DNA of 5,061 nt from Kiritimatiellia bacterium. Lineage in GTDB: Bacteria; Verrucomicrobiota; Kiritimatiellia; CAIQIC01; Lenti-01. Of the stretch, positions 1 to 4,886 are shown piece by piece. Position 1 is the first letter of the stretch, and each line of letters opens with the position of its first letter. A program made the translations under genes and the position numbers. Location: positions 1 to 5,061 of the forward strand of contig JAHDSS010000305.1 in NCBI GenBank assembly GCA_018432565.1, given 5' to 3'. The notes under the pieces are model-generated. The model saw nothing but the letters and a program-made list of their open reading frames with translations, ran no database searches and was not told the DNA's origin.

Positions 1-149
1 GGAAGCCACGAGTGGAATATGCGGGAGCGGTTTACCATGTGATGAGCCGGGGAAACCATTTGCAAAAGGTATTTCGGACGGACGGGGATTGCGGAACGTT
101 TCTGGAGACGCAGGAGACGCAGGGACGCAGCGGGTGGATTCGGGTTTGA
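1..149 (+). pseudogene. Truncated 5' remnant of an HUH (REP-associated type) transposase gene
   Basis: In the frame beginning at base 3 the translation reads KPRVEYAGAVYHVMSRGNH and then a DGDCGTFLET segment. This parallels residues 4-40 of the intact transposase encoded at 2024-3046. Similarity stops near base 110, where a short 9-nt repeat begins, and the frame ends at a TGA at 147-149. The HUH motif and catalytic tyrosine are therefore absent and the fragment cannot be functional. Its first codons and the element's left end lie outside the window. Bases 1-50 match 48 of 50 positions of the other truncated copy (4590-4639) but only about 43 of 50 of the intact gene. The remnant abuts and overlaps the 5' side of the rhs reading frame in a different frame, so it probably marks where an insertion or deletion removed the front of rhs. 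Confidence 0.8.
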
Positions 150-1435
150 CGACCAACCTGTTCGGGTACAACATGAGATCCGAGTTGGCAGATGCGATCA
201 TGGGCACCAACATCTATGCCTACCTCTACGACCCCATCGGGAACCGCCAACTGGCCAGCGCCAACGAGAACACGAACCTGTACCAGGCCAACGAGCTGAA
301 CCAATACACCAACATCAATGAGGGAGCCGTCGAGCCCGTTTACGATGCCGATGGCAATATGACCTCCTATGGCAGTTGGCAGTTTACCTGGGACGCCGAA
401 AACCGGCTGGTGAGGGTCGCCCCCCATTATCTGATCACGGGCAGCCGGATCTATGAGTACGGATACGACTATATGAGCCGCCGTGTAAAGAAGACGGAGA
501 AGCGGTACACAATGCCGATGTCCACATGGACCATGCGGACGTTCGAGTACGACGGATGGAACCTCGTCCGGGAACGCGTAGAGTTTGATGGCGCGGTTTC
601 AACCAACCAGTATGTCTGGGGCCTCGATCTGACGGGAACCCTCCAAGGCGCTGGCGGTGTTGGCGGGCTGCTGGCCATGCTGTCTCCTGACTCCTGTCTC
701 CTGACTCCTGCTTATGACGCCAACGGCAATATCACCGATTTGGTGGATACCAATGGGGCCACTGTCGCCCACTACGAATACGACCCCTATGGCAACACCA
801 TCGCCAAATCCGGCGACCAGGCGGATGCCAATCCGTTCAGGTTCAGTTCCAAGTATTGGGATGGGGAGACCGGGTTCTATTACTACGGCTACAGGTACTT
901 TAGCTCACAAATGGGCAGATGGATAAATGTTGATCCAATAGGAGAGCGTGGGGGGCCAAATCGTTATGCCTATATTCGTAATAACCCGCCGAATAAAATG
1001 GATTACTTGGGAATGATGGCCGGCTCAAGGCCATGTTGTAATGGCGAGCCGTATGATCCATCACAACAAGGATGTTGCAATGGTGAGCTCTATGACCTAG
1101 AGACACAGTGTTGTGAGGATAATGCCGTTGTTGACAAGGTGTCGTATTGGTTTTGTATTCGTCCCGTGGGTGGGTGGATGGGTATTATCTTGGATCATTG
1201 TTATATTTGCTGTGATGAGGCCAATGGATCTGAGTGTTATGGGCACCAAGACAACGACATTAAAGAAGGGGACGACATTCCAAGGGAACCCGAAGAAACC
1301 CAAACAGGGACATGTAATGAGCATAAAGTATGTCCATCATTGTGGAAGAAAAAATGTGATCATCCGAAGTCTCCAAGAGATGGAGATACACTAACATGGA
1401 ATTGTTGCCACTGGGCAGGGTGGGACGGGAATTAG
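89..1435 (+). CDS. Rhs/YD-repeat protein, C-terminal part with conserved core and cysteine-rich variable tip (5' truncated)
   Basis: Rhs proteins are large, usually well over 1,000 residues. They form a YD-repeat shell around a C-terminal toxin or effector tip that varies between strains. Here only about 448 residues remain. YD-type repeats run through residues 45-240 (for example YDPIGNRQ, YDADGNMTSYG, YDANGNI, YEYDPYGN). The Rhs core spans about 249-308, with F-R-F-S-S-K-Y-W-D, G-F-Y-Y-Y-G-Y-R-Y, G-R-W-I-N-V-D-P-I-G and a closing NNPPNKMDYLG. The tip (309-448) has 16 cysteines in 140 residues, including CC pairs at 316, 329 and 341, a D-H-C motif at 369-371 and N-C-C-H-W at 438-442. The H...NC arrangement recalls circularly permuted papain/NlpC-like folds, but that is speculative. 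The TTG at 89 is only the first usable in-frame start. The frame stays open to the window edge through transposase-derived sequence, so the native start is lost or lies outside. No signal peptide is visible. GC falls from about base 900, inside the core, as expected for a swapped tip. Confidence 0.85.
   Translation: MRNVSGDAGDAGTQRVDSGLTTNLFGYNMRSELADAIMGTNIYAYLYDPIGNRQLASANENTNLYQANELNQYTNINEGAVEPVYDADGNMTSYGSWQFTWDAENRLVRVAPHYLITGSRIYEYGYDYMSRRVKKTEKRYTMPMSTWTMRTFEYDGWNLVRERVEFDGAVSTNQYVWGLDLTGTLQGAGGVGGLLAMLSPDSCLLTPAYDANGNITDLVDTNGATVAHYEYDPYGNTIAKSGDQADANPFRFSSKYWDGETGFYYYGYRYFSSQMGRWINVDPIGERGGPNRYAYIRNNPPNKMDYLGMMAGSRPCCNGEPYDPSQQGCCNGELYDLETQCCEDNAVVDKVSYWFCIRPVGGWMGIILDHCYICCDEANGSECYGHQDNDIKEGDDIPREPEETQTGTCNEHKVCPSLWKKKCDHPKSPRDGDTLTWNCCHWAGWDGN
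104..130 (+). repeat. Three 9-nt tandem units (GGAGACGCA type) at the transposase/rhs junction
   Basis: GGAGACGCA occurs at 104-112 and again at 113-121, followed by a degenerate unit, GGGACGCAG, at 122-130. The tract starts exactly where similarity to the intact transposase gene ends, so it sits on the junction between the element remnant and rhs-derived coding sequence. It may be a dispersed simple repeat or a scar of the rearrangement. Confidence 0.65.
681..708 (+). repeat. 14-bp direct tandem repeat inside rhs
   Basis: The unit TGTCTCCTGACTCC occurs twice with no spacer, at 681-694 and 695-708, and the next two bases (TG) begin a third. Because 28 is not a multiple of three, two copies alone would shift the frame, yet the YD-repeat frame is open on both sides. 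The encoded stretch LSPDSCLLTP is unlike YD-repeat sequence and looks like an inserted linker between YD blocks. Confidence 0.85.
1034..1114 (+). repeat. Galaxin-like dicysteine repeats in the Rhs tip
   Basis: Three Cys-Cys pairs lie at residues 316-317, 329-330 and 341-342 of the Rhs protein, spaced 13 and 12 residues apart. The first two units read CCNGEPYDPSQQG and CCNGELYDLETQ, and the third begins CCEDN. The CCNG-x-x-Y-D pattern resembles the dicysteine repeats of galaxin-type proteins. Their role here is unknown. Paired cysteines at regular spacing suggest a disulfide-stabilised module that would need an oxidising, extracytoplasmic environment. Confidence 0.65.
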
Positions 1436-1454
1436 CATCTTGCCTGCATGAGTT

Positions 1455-1462
1455 AGGGGAGG
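1455..1462 (+). promoter_or_regulatory. Strong ribosome binding site fixing the start of the small membrane-protein gene
   Basis: AGGGGAGG at 1455-1462 lies five bases before the ATG at 1468. The same frame is open upstream to an ATG at 1396, which overlaps the end of rhs and has no comparable site. The Shine-Dalgarno match decides for 1468 and removes a hydrophilic 24-residue extension that would otherwise precede the first membrane segment. Confidence 0.8.
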
Positions 1463-1467
1463 TAAAT

Positions 1468-1890
1468 ATGCGAACGATATTGCTTTTGATATTCTTGGCC
1501 ATATTCGCATGCATTATATTCTTATGGATTAGGGCCGAAAGGGTTGGATCAATGCGGAAGCGCATACTTATGGGTTTTCTTGTAATCATGATATCTCAGC
1601 CGGTAACTATTGCATTCTCTGTTGCCATTACTCAACTCGACGATCAAAGTTATTATGCGGCCTCGGTGCGGATAATGCTTGATGAGATCTTGGAAGCTAT
1701 TGAGGATAACGAACCTGGATTCATGGAACGCCTTAAGGAATTTCGCATGTCACAAAGGCTGACATATGAAACGAGGGCCAATCTTCTTGAAAACGTGCGC
1801 TGCTTCAGAGATGAGGGCACTTCAATTAGGCGCAAGGCTGGCAGTGAAGAAAGGCATAAGAACAAGTCGACAGATGAGGGCACCTTTTAG
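1468..1890 (+). CDS. Small two-TM membrane protein downstream of the Rhs tip; candidate immunity or partner protein
   Basis: I do not recognise this 140-residue protein. It begins with a hydrophobic helix (residues 3-20), has a short basic loop (RAERVGSMRKR, 22-32), a second hydrophobic helix (33-54), and then a soluble, charged and probably helical domain (55-118). A very polar tail ends it (119-140). With few positive charges before TM1 and a basic loop after it, the loop is probably cytoplasmic, which would place the C-terminal domain on the far side of the membrane; this is a positive-inside inference. It starts 32 nt after the rhs stop on the same strand and shares the lower GC of the rhs tip, so the two were probably acquired together and are co-transcribed. 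Genes directly 3' of Rhs tips are often cognate immunity genes, and that is the leading hypothesis here. No family match was made, and a tip-delivery accessory or an unrelated orphan is equally compatible. Confidence 0.65.
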   Translation: MRTILLLIFLAIFACIIFLWIRAERVGSMRKRILMGFLVIMISQPVTIAFSVAITQLDDQSYYAASVRIMLDEILEAIEDNEPGFMERLKEFRMSQRLTYETRANLLENVRCFRDEGTSIRRKAGSEERHKNKSTDEGTF

Positions 1891-1947
1891 TCGAAAAGGG
1901 GGTCGCGGACTCCTTCCTGTTTTCCAGCCGTTTCACGTCCATGTACA

Positions 1948-1976
1948 TTTAAAAGGGGTCAGTCCCGTAATATAGT
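1948..1976 (+). promoter_or_regulatory. Possible composite sigma-70-like promoter at the element's left end
   Basis: TATAGT (1971-1976, five of six to the -10 consensus) lies inside the left inverted repeat. TTTAAA (1948-1953, four of six to -35) sits 17 bp upstream in flanking host DNA. If real, it would drive the transposase from the ATG at 2024, with the -35 half supplied by the insertion site. The motifs are weak and AT-rich sequence produces such matches by chance. Confidence 0.25.
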
Positions 1977-1978
1977 AA
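1954..1978 (+). repeat. Left inverted repeat of the HUH element
   Basis: These 25 bases are the exact reverse complement of 3027-3051. The outer half contains GGTCAGTCC, shared with the ends of the derivative at 4525-4720. The inner half is AT-rich and includes TAATATAGTAA. Confidence 0.9.
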
Positions 1979-2023
1979 AACAGCCTTGCGGACGCCCCTT
2001 TCCTGTGAGAAGGTATCGTTGCG

Positions 2024-3046
2024 ATGCCGAGGAAGCCTCGAGTGGAATATGCGGGGGCGGTGTATCACGTGATGTGCCGCGGGAACGGTGGCCAGTCCAT
2101 CTATCTGGACGATGCGGACCGTCGGACCTATTTGGCGACGTTGGGCGAAGCCTGCGAGCGTTGCGGATGGCGCGTCCATGCGTTTGTCATGATGGGCAAC
2201 CACTACCACCTGTTGCTGGAGACGCCGGAGCCCAACCTGGTGGCGGGCATGAAATGGTTGCAGGGCACCTATACCCAGCGGTTCAACGCCCGGCACCGGC
2301 GATGGGGCCACTTGTTTCAAGGCCGCTACAAGGCGATTCCCGTGCATGCGGAAGAAACCGGCTATTGGGAGGCGATTTCCACCTATATTCATTTGAACCC
2401 TCTTCGGGCCGGTCTTCTGGGCTCCAAGGGGGCGGACCTGGTCGAATATGGGTGGAGCAGTTATCCCGGCTATGTCCGTCCGTCGGGCCGTCCACCGTGG
2501 CTGCGCGTGGACCGTGTACTGGGCGCAATGCAGTTGGGAGATGGCGTGGCGGGCCGCAACGCGTATCGGCAGTACATGAAGAAACGGGCCGCGGAAATCC
2601 TGCGTCTCGGCAATGAGGGGGCGGCTTCCGGGATCTGGAAGGAGATTCGGCGGGGGTGGTGTTTGGGGACTCAGGAGTTCCGGGAGCAAATCGAAGGGAT
2701 GATCGACCGGCGGATGGAACCGGCTCGGCGTTCGTCATACTCAGGAGAGGAGGTCAAGCGGCATGACGAGCGGGCCGCAGAGCGGTGGTTGCAAGCTGGT
2801 GTTGAGACCTTGGGCCTGGATGAGGCGGCGGTATTGGCCGGACGGAAAGGGTCCGAAGCGAAATGCCTGCTGGCTTGGCTGGTCCGGAGGCGTACCCATG
2901 TGGCCAATTCATGGATTGCCGGACGCCTGCACATGGGGCGTGCCGATTGCCTGAGCCGTTATCCCCGCCTCATCGAGGAAACCCGCGATCCCCGTCTGGC
3001 AAAACTACGTACAAAACTGTCGAAGATTACTATATTACGGGACTGA
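2024..3046 (+). CDS. REP-associated-type (RAYT-like) HUH/Y1 tyrosine transposase
   Basis: This 340-residue enzyme belongs to the IS200-like Y1 transposase superfamily, which nicks single-stranded DNA through a 5'-phosphotyrosine. The HUH metal-binding motif is H60-x-H62 (MMGNHYHLLLE). The probable nucleophile is Y83 in GTYTQRFN, followed by the usual HLFQGRYKAIPV (96-106) and YIHLNPLRAGL (121-131) blocks. The catalytic domain covers about 9-130. The remaining 200 residues form a long extension, whose part at 245-318 (RKGSEAK, THVANSWIAGRLHMGRADCLSRYPRL) resembles a helix-turn-helix DNA-binding region of DnaA-C type. The ATG at 2024 is preceded by a modest GAGAAGG (2007-2013). The identical MPRKPRVEYAGAV start in the copy at 4583 supports it. 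The last residues (ITILRD) and the TGA (3044-3046) are encoded by the right inverted repeat. All expected motifs are intact, so it is probably active. Confidence 0.92.
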   Translation: MPRKPRVEYAGAVYHVMCRGNGGQSIYLDDADRRTYLATLGEACERCGWRVHAFVMMGNHYHLLLETPEPNLVAGMKWLQGTYTQRFNARHRRWGHLFQGRYKAIPVHAEETGYWEAISTYIHLNPLRAGLLGSKGADLVEYGWSSYPGYVRPSGRPPWLRVDRVLGAMQLGDGVAGRNAYRQYMKKRAAEILRLGNEGAASGIWKEIRRGWCLGTQEFREQIEGMIDRRMEPARRSSYSGEEVKRHDERAAERWLQAGVETLGLDEAAVLAGRKGSEAKCLLAWLVRRRTHVANSWIAGRLHMGRADCLSRYPRLIEETRDPRLAKLRTKLSKITILRD

Positions 3047-3051
3047 CCCCT
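3027..3051 (+). repeat. Right inverted repeat of the HUH element, containing the transposase stop codon
   Basis: These 25 bases are the perfect reverse complement of 1954-1978, ending GGGACTGACCCCT. The transposase stop TGA (3044-3046) is the TGA of the GGACTGACC motif itself. Gene end and element end are therefore inseparable, so the end sequence is constrained both as DNA and as codons. Confidence 0.9.
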
Positions 3052-3115
3052 CCTTGGATCAAAATGACTTGTTCCGGCCGCTCCCGGGCGTTTACAGTGC
3101 CGCCACTTTTCTTAC

Positions 3116-3120
3116 GGAGG
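3116..3120 (+). promoter_or_regulatory. Ribosome binding site of the symporter gene
   Basis: GGAGG at 3116-3120 is seven bases upstream of the ATG at 3128, an optimal arrangement that fixes this start. The 64 bases between the element's right end (3051) and this site show no convincing promoter. Transcription may come from farther upstream or through the element. Confidence 0.85.
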
Positions 3121-3127
3121 GACCGGA

Positions 3128-4537
3128 ATGGACCAAGTCATTGTCGTTGGATATCTGCTGGTGGTGCTGGGAATCGGGTTGTGGGCCGGACGGGGCATCC
3201 GGACGCTTCGGGACTACTCGGTGGTGCACCGGAATTATTCCTCGTGGGTGATTTTCGCGACGCTGGCGGCGTCGTTCATCGGCGGCGGGTTTTCCACGGG
3301 CAATGCGGCCAAGGTGTTTGTCTTCGGCATCGCCAATATCGTGGCGTTGTGGGGGTTCAGTCTGAAGGAACTGCTGATTGCCGCCTATGTCGCGCCGCAC
3401 AGCGGGGCGTTCCGGGACTGCATATCGGTGGGCGGCATCATGCGGCGCCAGTATGGCAAGACGGGGCAGGTGATCACCGGTGTGCTGGGCGTGCTGGTGT
3501 GCGCGGGGATCACGGGGGCCCAGGTCGGCGCCATGGGCGCGGTATTCAATACCTTCCTGGGCGTATCCCGGGTGGCCGGAATCGCCATTGGCTGCGGCAT
3601 TGTGATTGCCTACTCCACCGTGGGCGGCATGCGGGCCGTCGTGCTGACGGATCTGATCCAGTTCGTGCTGCTGGGCGTGGGCATGCCGCTGGCGCTGTGG
3701 TTCGGGTTCCGGCAGGTCGGCGGGTATGCGGCGCTGGCGCAGGCGGTCCCGGCGGGGCATCTCCGGCTGTTCAGCGACCAGATGACGCCCATCGCGCTGG
3801 TTTCGCTGTTTCTGTCCTTCATGCTCGGGGAAACCCTGGTGCCGCCCTATGTCCAGCGGCTGCTGATCGGCCGGGATGCGAGGGCGACGGCGGAAGGGTC
3901 GCTCTATGCGGGGCTGTTCTCCATTCCGTTTTTCGCGATTACCGGGATGCTGGGGCTCGTGGCGCTGGCGATCCGGCCGGATCTCGATTCGAATCAGTCG
4001 CTGCCGTTTGTGATCCAGACCCTGCTGCCGGTGGGGATCAAAGGGCTGGTGATCGCCGGCATGATCGGCATCGTCATGTCGTCGGCGGACTCTTTCCTGA
4101 ACGCGGCGTCGGTCGCGTTGATCGGCGATGTGATCAATCCGCTGCGCCGCCGGGAACTGTCGGACCGCCAGGGGCTGTGGGTGGCGAAGGCCGCGACCCT
4201 GCTGGTGGGGCTGGGCGCGGTGGTCTTTGCGATGAAGATCGAGAACGTCCTGGACATCCTGCTGTTCAGCTACAACTTCTGGGCTCCGGTCGTGCTGGTG
4301 CCGCTGGTGGCGACTCTCATCGGCGTGAAGGCCAACCGGAAGACCTTCCTGGTCGGGTCGTTCTGCGGCGTCGCCGCGCTGTCCATCTGGCACTGGCTTC
4401 TCAAGGATCCGCAGGGGATCGACGGCCTGGTCGTCGGCGTCATCGCGAATCTGGTGGCCTTCAGCGCCATGCACCGGATTGACCGGGTCGTGGACGGCGG
4501 GGGCGGAAAACCACCGCCGGAAAGAGGTCAGTCCTAA
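3128..4537 (+). CDS. Sodium:solute symporter family (SSS, TC 2.A.21) transporter
   Basis: This 469-residue, very hydrophobic inner-membrane protein has the length and about 12-13 membrane segments expected of a minimal SSS transporter, which couples sodium entry to uptake of a small organic solute. Family landmarks include the unwound-helix region LAASFIGGGFSTGNA (46-60), the signature AYSTVGGMRAVVLTDLIQ (161-178) and PPYVQRLLIGRDA (239-251). The segment IVMSSADSFLN (315-325) places S318/S319 where PutP and related proteins have Na2-site hydroxyl residues. The substrate cannot be read from sequence. The gene begins 76 bp after the HUH element and no biosynthetic or catabolic partner is in the window. 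The C-terminus is odd: the hydrophilic tail after residue 455 runs through GGGGKPPPE into RGQS, and those last codons plus the TAA (4535-4537) fall in the left end of the element derivative at 4525. The original C-terminus may therefore have been replaced. High-GC coding with strong third-position bias creates long false frames on both strands here. Confidence 0.93.
   Translation: MDQVIVVGYLLVVLGIGLWAGRGIRTLRDYSVVHRNYSSWVIFATLAASFIGGGFSTGNAAKVFVFGIANIVALWGFSLKELLIAAYVAPHSGAFRDCISVGGIMRRQYGKTGQVITGVLGVLVCAGITGAQVGAMGAVFNTFLGVSRVAGIAIGCGIVIAYSTVGGMRAVVLTDLIQFVLLGVGMPLALWFGFRQVGGYAALAQAVPAGHLRLFSDQMTPIALVSLFLSFMLGETLVPPYVQRLLIGRDARATAEGSLYAGLFSIPFFAITGMLGLVALAIRPDLDSNQSLPFVIQTLLPVGIKGLVIAGMIGIVMSSADSFLNAASVALIGDVINPLRRRELSDRQGLWVAKAATLLVGLGAVVFAMKIENVLDILLFSYNFWAPVVLVPLVATLIGVKANRKTFLVGSFCGVAALSIWHWLLKDPQGIDGLVVGVIANLVAFSAMHRIDRVVDGGGGKPPPERGQS
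4526..4535 (+). repeat. Left inverted end of the element derivative
   Basis: GGTCAGTCCT here is the exact reverse complement of 4710-4719 and shares the GGTCAGTCC core with the intact element's ends. The first T of the symporter's TAA stop is the last base of this repeat. Confidence 0.75.
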
Positions 4538-4582
4538 AAACAGATTGACGGCAGAGTGGTGGATATGGGGGTAAGCGGAGGC

Positions 4583-4660
4583 ATGCCAAGGAAGCCACGA
4601 GTGGAATATGCGGGGGCGGTTTGCCATGTGATGAGCCGGGAAGCCGGCAGGGCGATTTAG
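4583..4660 (+). pseudogene. Truncated transposase start (25 codons) in the element derivative
   Basis: The frame begins MPRKPRVEYAGAVCHVMSR, matching the first 19 residues of the family with Y14 replaced by C. It then runs into unrelated EAGRAI and a TAG at 4658-4660. A good RBS (GGAGG, 4577-4581) precedes the ATG with a very short spacer of one base. No catalytic motif is present. Bases 4590-4639 match 1-50 at 48 of 50 positions, so this copy and the left-edge remnant are closer to each other than to the intact gene. Confidence 0.8.
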
Positions 4661-4709
4661 TGAACGGATCAGTACCGGGAAACATTTCGGGCCAGATCCA
4701 ATATAATTC

Positions 4710-4719
4710 AGGACTGACC
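4710..4719 (+). repeat. Right inverted end of the element derivative
   Basis: AGGACTGACC is the exact reverse complement of 4526-4535. It corresponds to GGGACTGACCCC in the intact element's right end, preceded in both cases by an AT-rich ATATTA/ATATAATT segment. Confidence 0.75.
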
Positions 4720-4794
4720 CTTTGCACTCCACACACCGACGGCTGATTCCATCCCGATTTTGCCGGCGGATGGACCGGGCCGGCTGGATGTGAG

Positions 4795-4813
4795 TTTTCC
4801 ACGGTGTGGAAAA
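4795..4813. repeat. Palindrome TTTTCCAC-GGT-GTGGAAAA
   Basis: Two perfect 8-bp arms are separated by 3 bp. A sister palindrome (4837-4855) has the same outer TTTTCCA/TGGAAAA arms and the same 19-bp length. Intergenic TTTTCCA...TGGAAAA palindromes look familiar from Verrucomicrobiota-type genomes as dispersed repeats (recollection, not checked). An operator pair is the alternative. Confidence 0.7.
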
Positions 4814-4829
4814 TCCTGCTGAAGCAGGA
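4814..4829. repeat. Small perfect palindrome TCCTGCT-GA-AGCAGGA
   Basis: Seven-bp arms with a 2-nt centre lie immediately after the first TTTTCCA palindrome and before the second. The segment between the two large palindromes is therefore itself self-complementary. Confidence 0.65.
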
Positions 4830-4836
4830 CAAGTAT

Positions 4837-4855
4837 TTTTCCATGGCGTGGAAAA
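4837..4855. repeat. Palindrome TTTTCCA-TGGCG-TGGAAAA
   Basis: Seven-bp arms with a 5-nt centre, the same outer arms as the palindrome at 4795-4813. The two centres (4804 and 4846) are 42 bp apart, close to four helical turns, which would place both on one face of the DNA. Confidence 0.7.
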
Positions 4856-4860
4856 TCCGG

Positions 4861-4886
4861 AAAAACGGTCGGGACGGAGCCCAACC
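4861..4886 (-). terminator. Possible rho-independent terminator on the minus strand
   Basis: Read on the minus strand, GGTTGGG pairs with CCCGACC (seven pairs, one G-T) around a 6-nt loop (CTCCGT). One base later follows a run of five Ts (complement of 4861-4865). It lies about 38 nt past the intron's predicted 3' end, so it could end transcripts running leftward out of the intron. The stem is short, so confidence is limited. Confidence 0.35.

Larger units (their letters stand above)
1954..3051 (+). mobile_element. Complete HUH (Y1) transposase element with perfect 25-bp inverted ends
   Basis: Bases 1954-1978 and 3027-3051 are exact reverse complements over 25 bp, starting AGGGGTCAGTCCCG at the left. 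Between them lies a single intact transposase gene (2024-3046). No target-site duplication is visible outside the ends, which fits HUH single-strand transposition. The layout, with inverted repeat-like sequences flanking a Y1 transposase, resembles RAYT/REP systems more than classical IS200/IS605 elements, whose subterminal palindromes differ between ends. The outer GGGGTCAGTCCC can fold into a tiny hairpin (GGGG/TCCC, one G-T pair, TCAG loop). The element sits between the rhs cassette and the symporter gene, all in one orientation. Confidence 0.85.
4525..4720 (+). mobile_element. Short internal-deletion derivative (MITE-like) of the HUH element family
   Basis: The left end contains GGTCAGTCCT at 4526-4535 and the right end its exact reverse complement at 4710-4719. 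Inside are an RBS (GGAGG, 4577-4581), the transposase start codon and first 19 codons matching the family, a deletion, and a right-end segment (AATATAATTCAGGACTGACCC) that parallels the AT-rich inner part of the intact element's right end. At about 195 bp it cannot encode a transposase but keeps both ends, so it could in principle be mobilised in trans. It lies directly on the 3' end of the symporter gene. Confidence 0.75.

Noticed and set aside
1396..1467. Upstream ATG extending the small membrane protein by 24 residues
   Set aside because: It overlaps the end of rhs and lacks an RBS, while the ATG at 1468 has a near-perfect one and leads directly into the first membrane helix.
1896..1920. 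Terminator after the small membrane-protein gene
   Set aside because: AAGG..GTC-GCG-GAC.CCTT pairs weakly with an asymmetric internal loop, and the following TTTT is displaced, so it is not convincing.
1949..2689. 246-codon open frame on the minus strand
   Set aside because: It lies antisense to the transposase gene, with no recognisable motif and composition typical of a reverse-strand shadow.
1950..3056. Target-site duplication around the HUH element
   Set aside because: The bases outside the two ends (TAAA and CCTT) share no direct repeat, and HUH elements are not expected to make one.
3091..3119. TTTACA (3091-3096) as a -35 box for the symporter gene
   Set aside because: Seventeen bases downstream there is only ACGGAG, with no -10-like hexamer, and the site would overlap the RBS.
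2863..4482. 539-codon open frame on the plus strand
   Set aside because: It bridges the transposase and symporter genes in another frame and is low-complexity Gly/Arg/Ala; both underlying genes have clear family motifs in their own frames.
3092..4732. 546-codon open frame on the minus strand
   Set aside because: It is antisense to the symporter gene, is rich in His, Arg, Gln and Pro as expected from reading high-GC codons backwards, and has no motif or RBS.
4795..4855. CRISPR-like repeats
   Set aside because: There are only two imperfectly related palindromes, the spacer is itself palindromic, and there is no array or cas gene.
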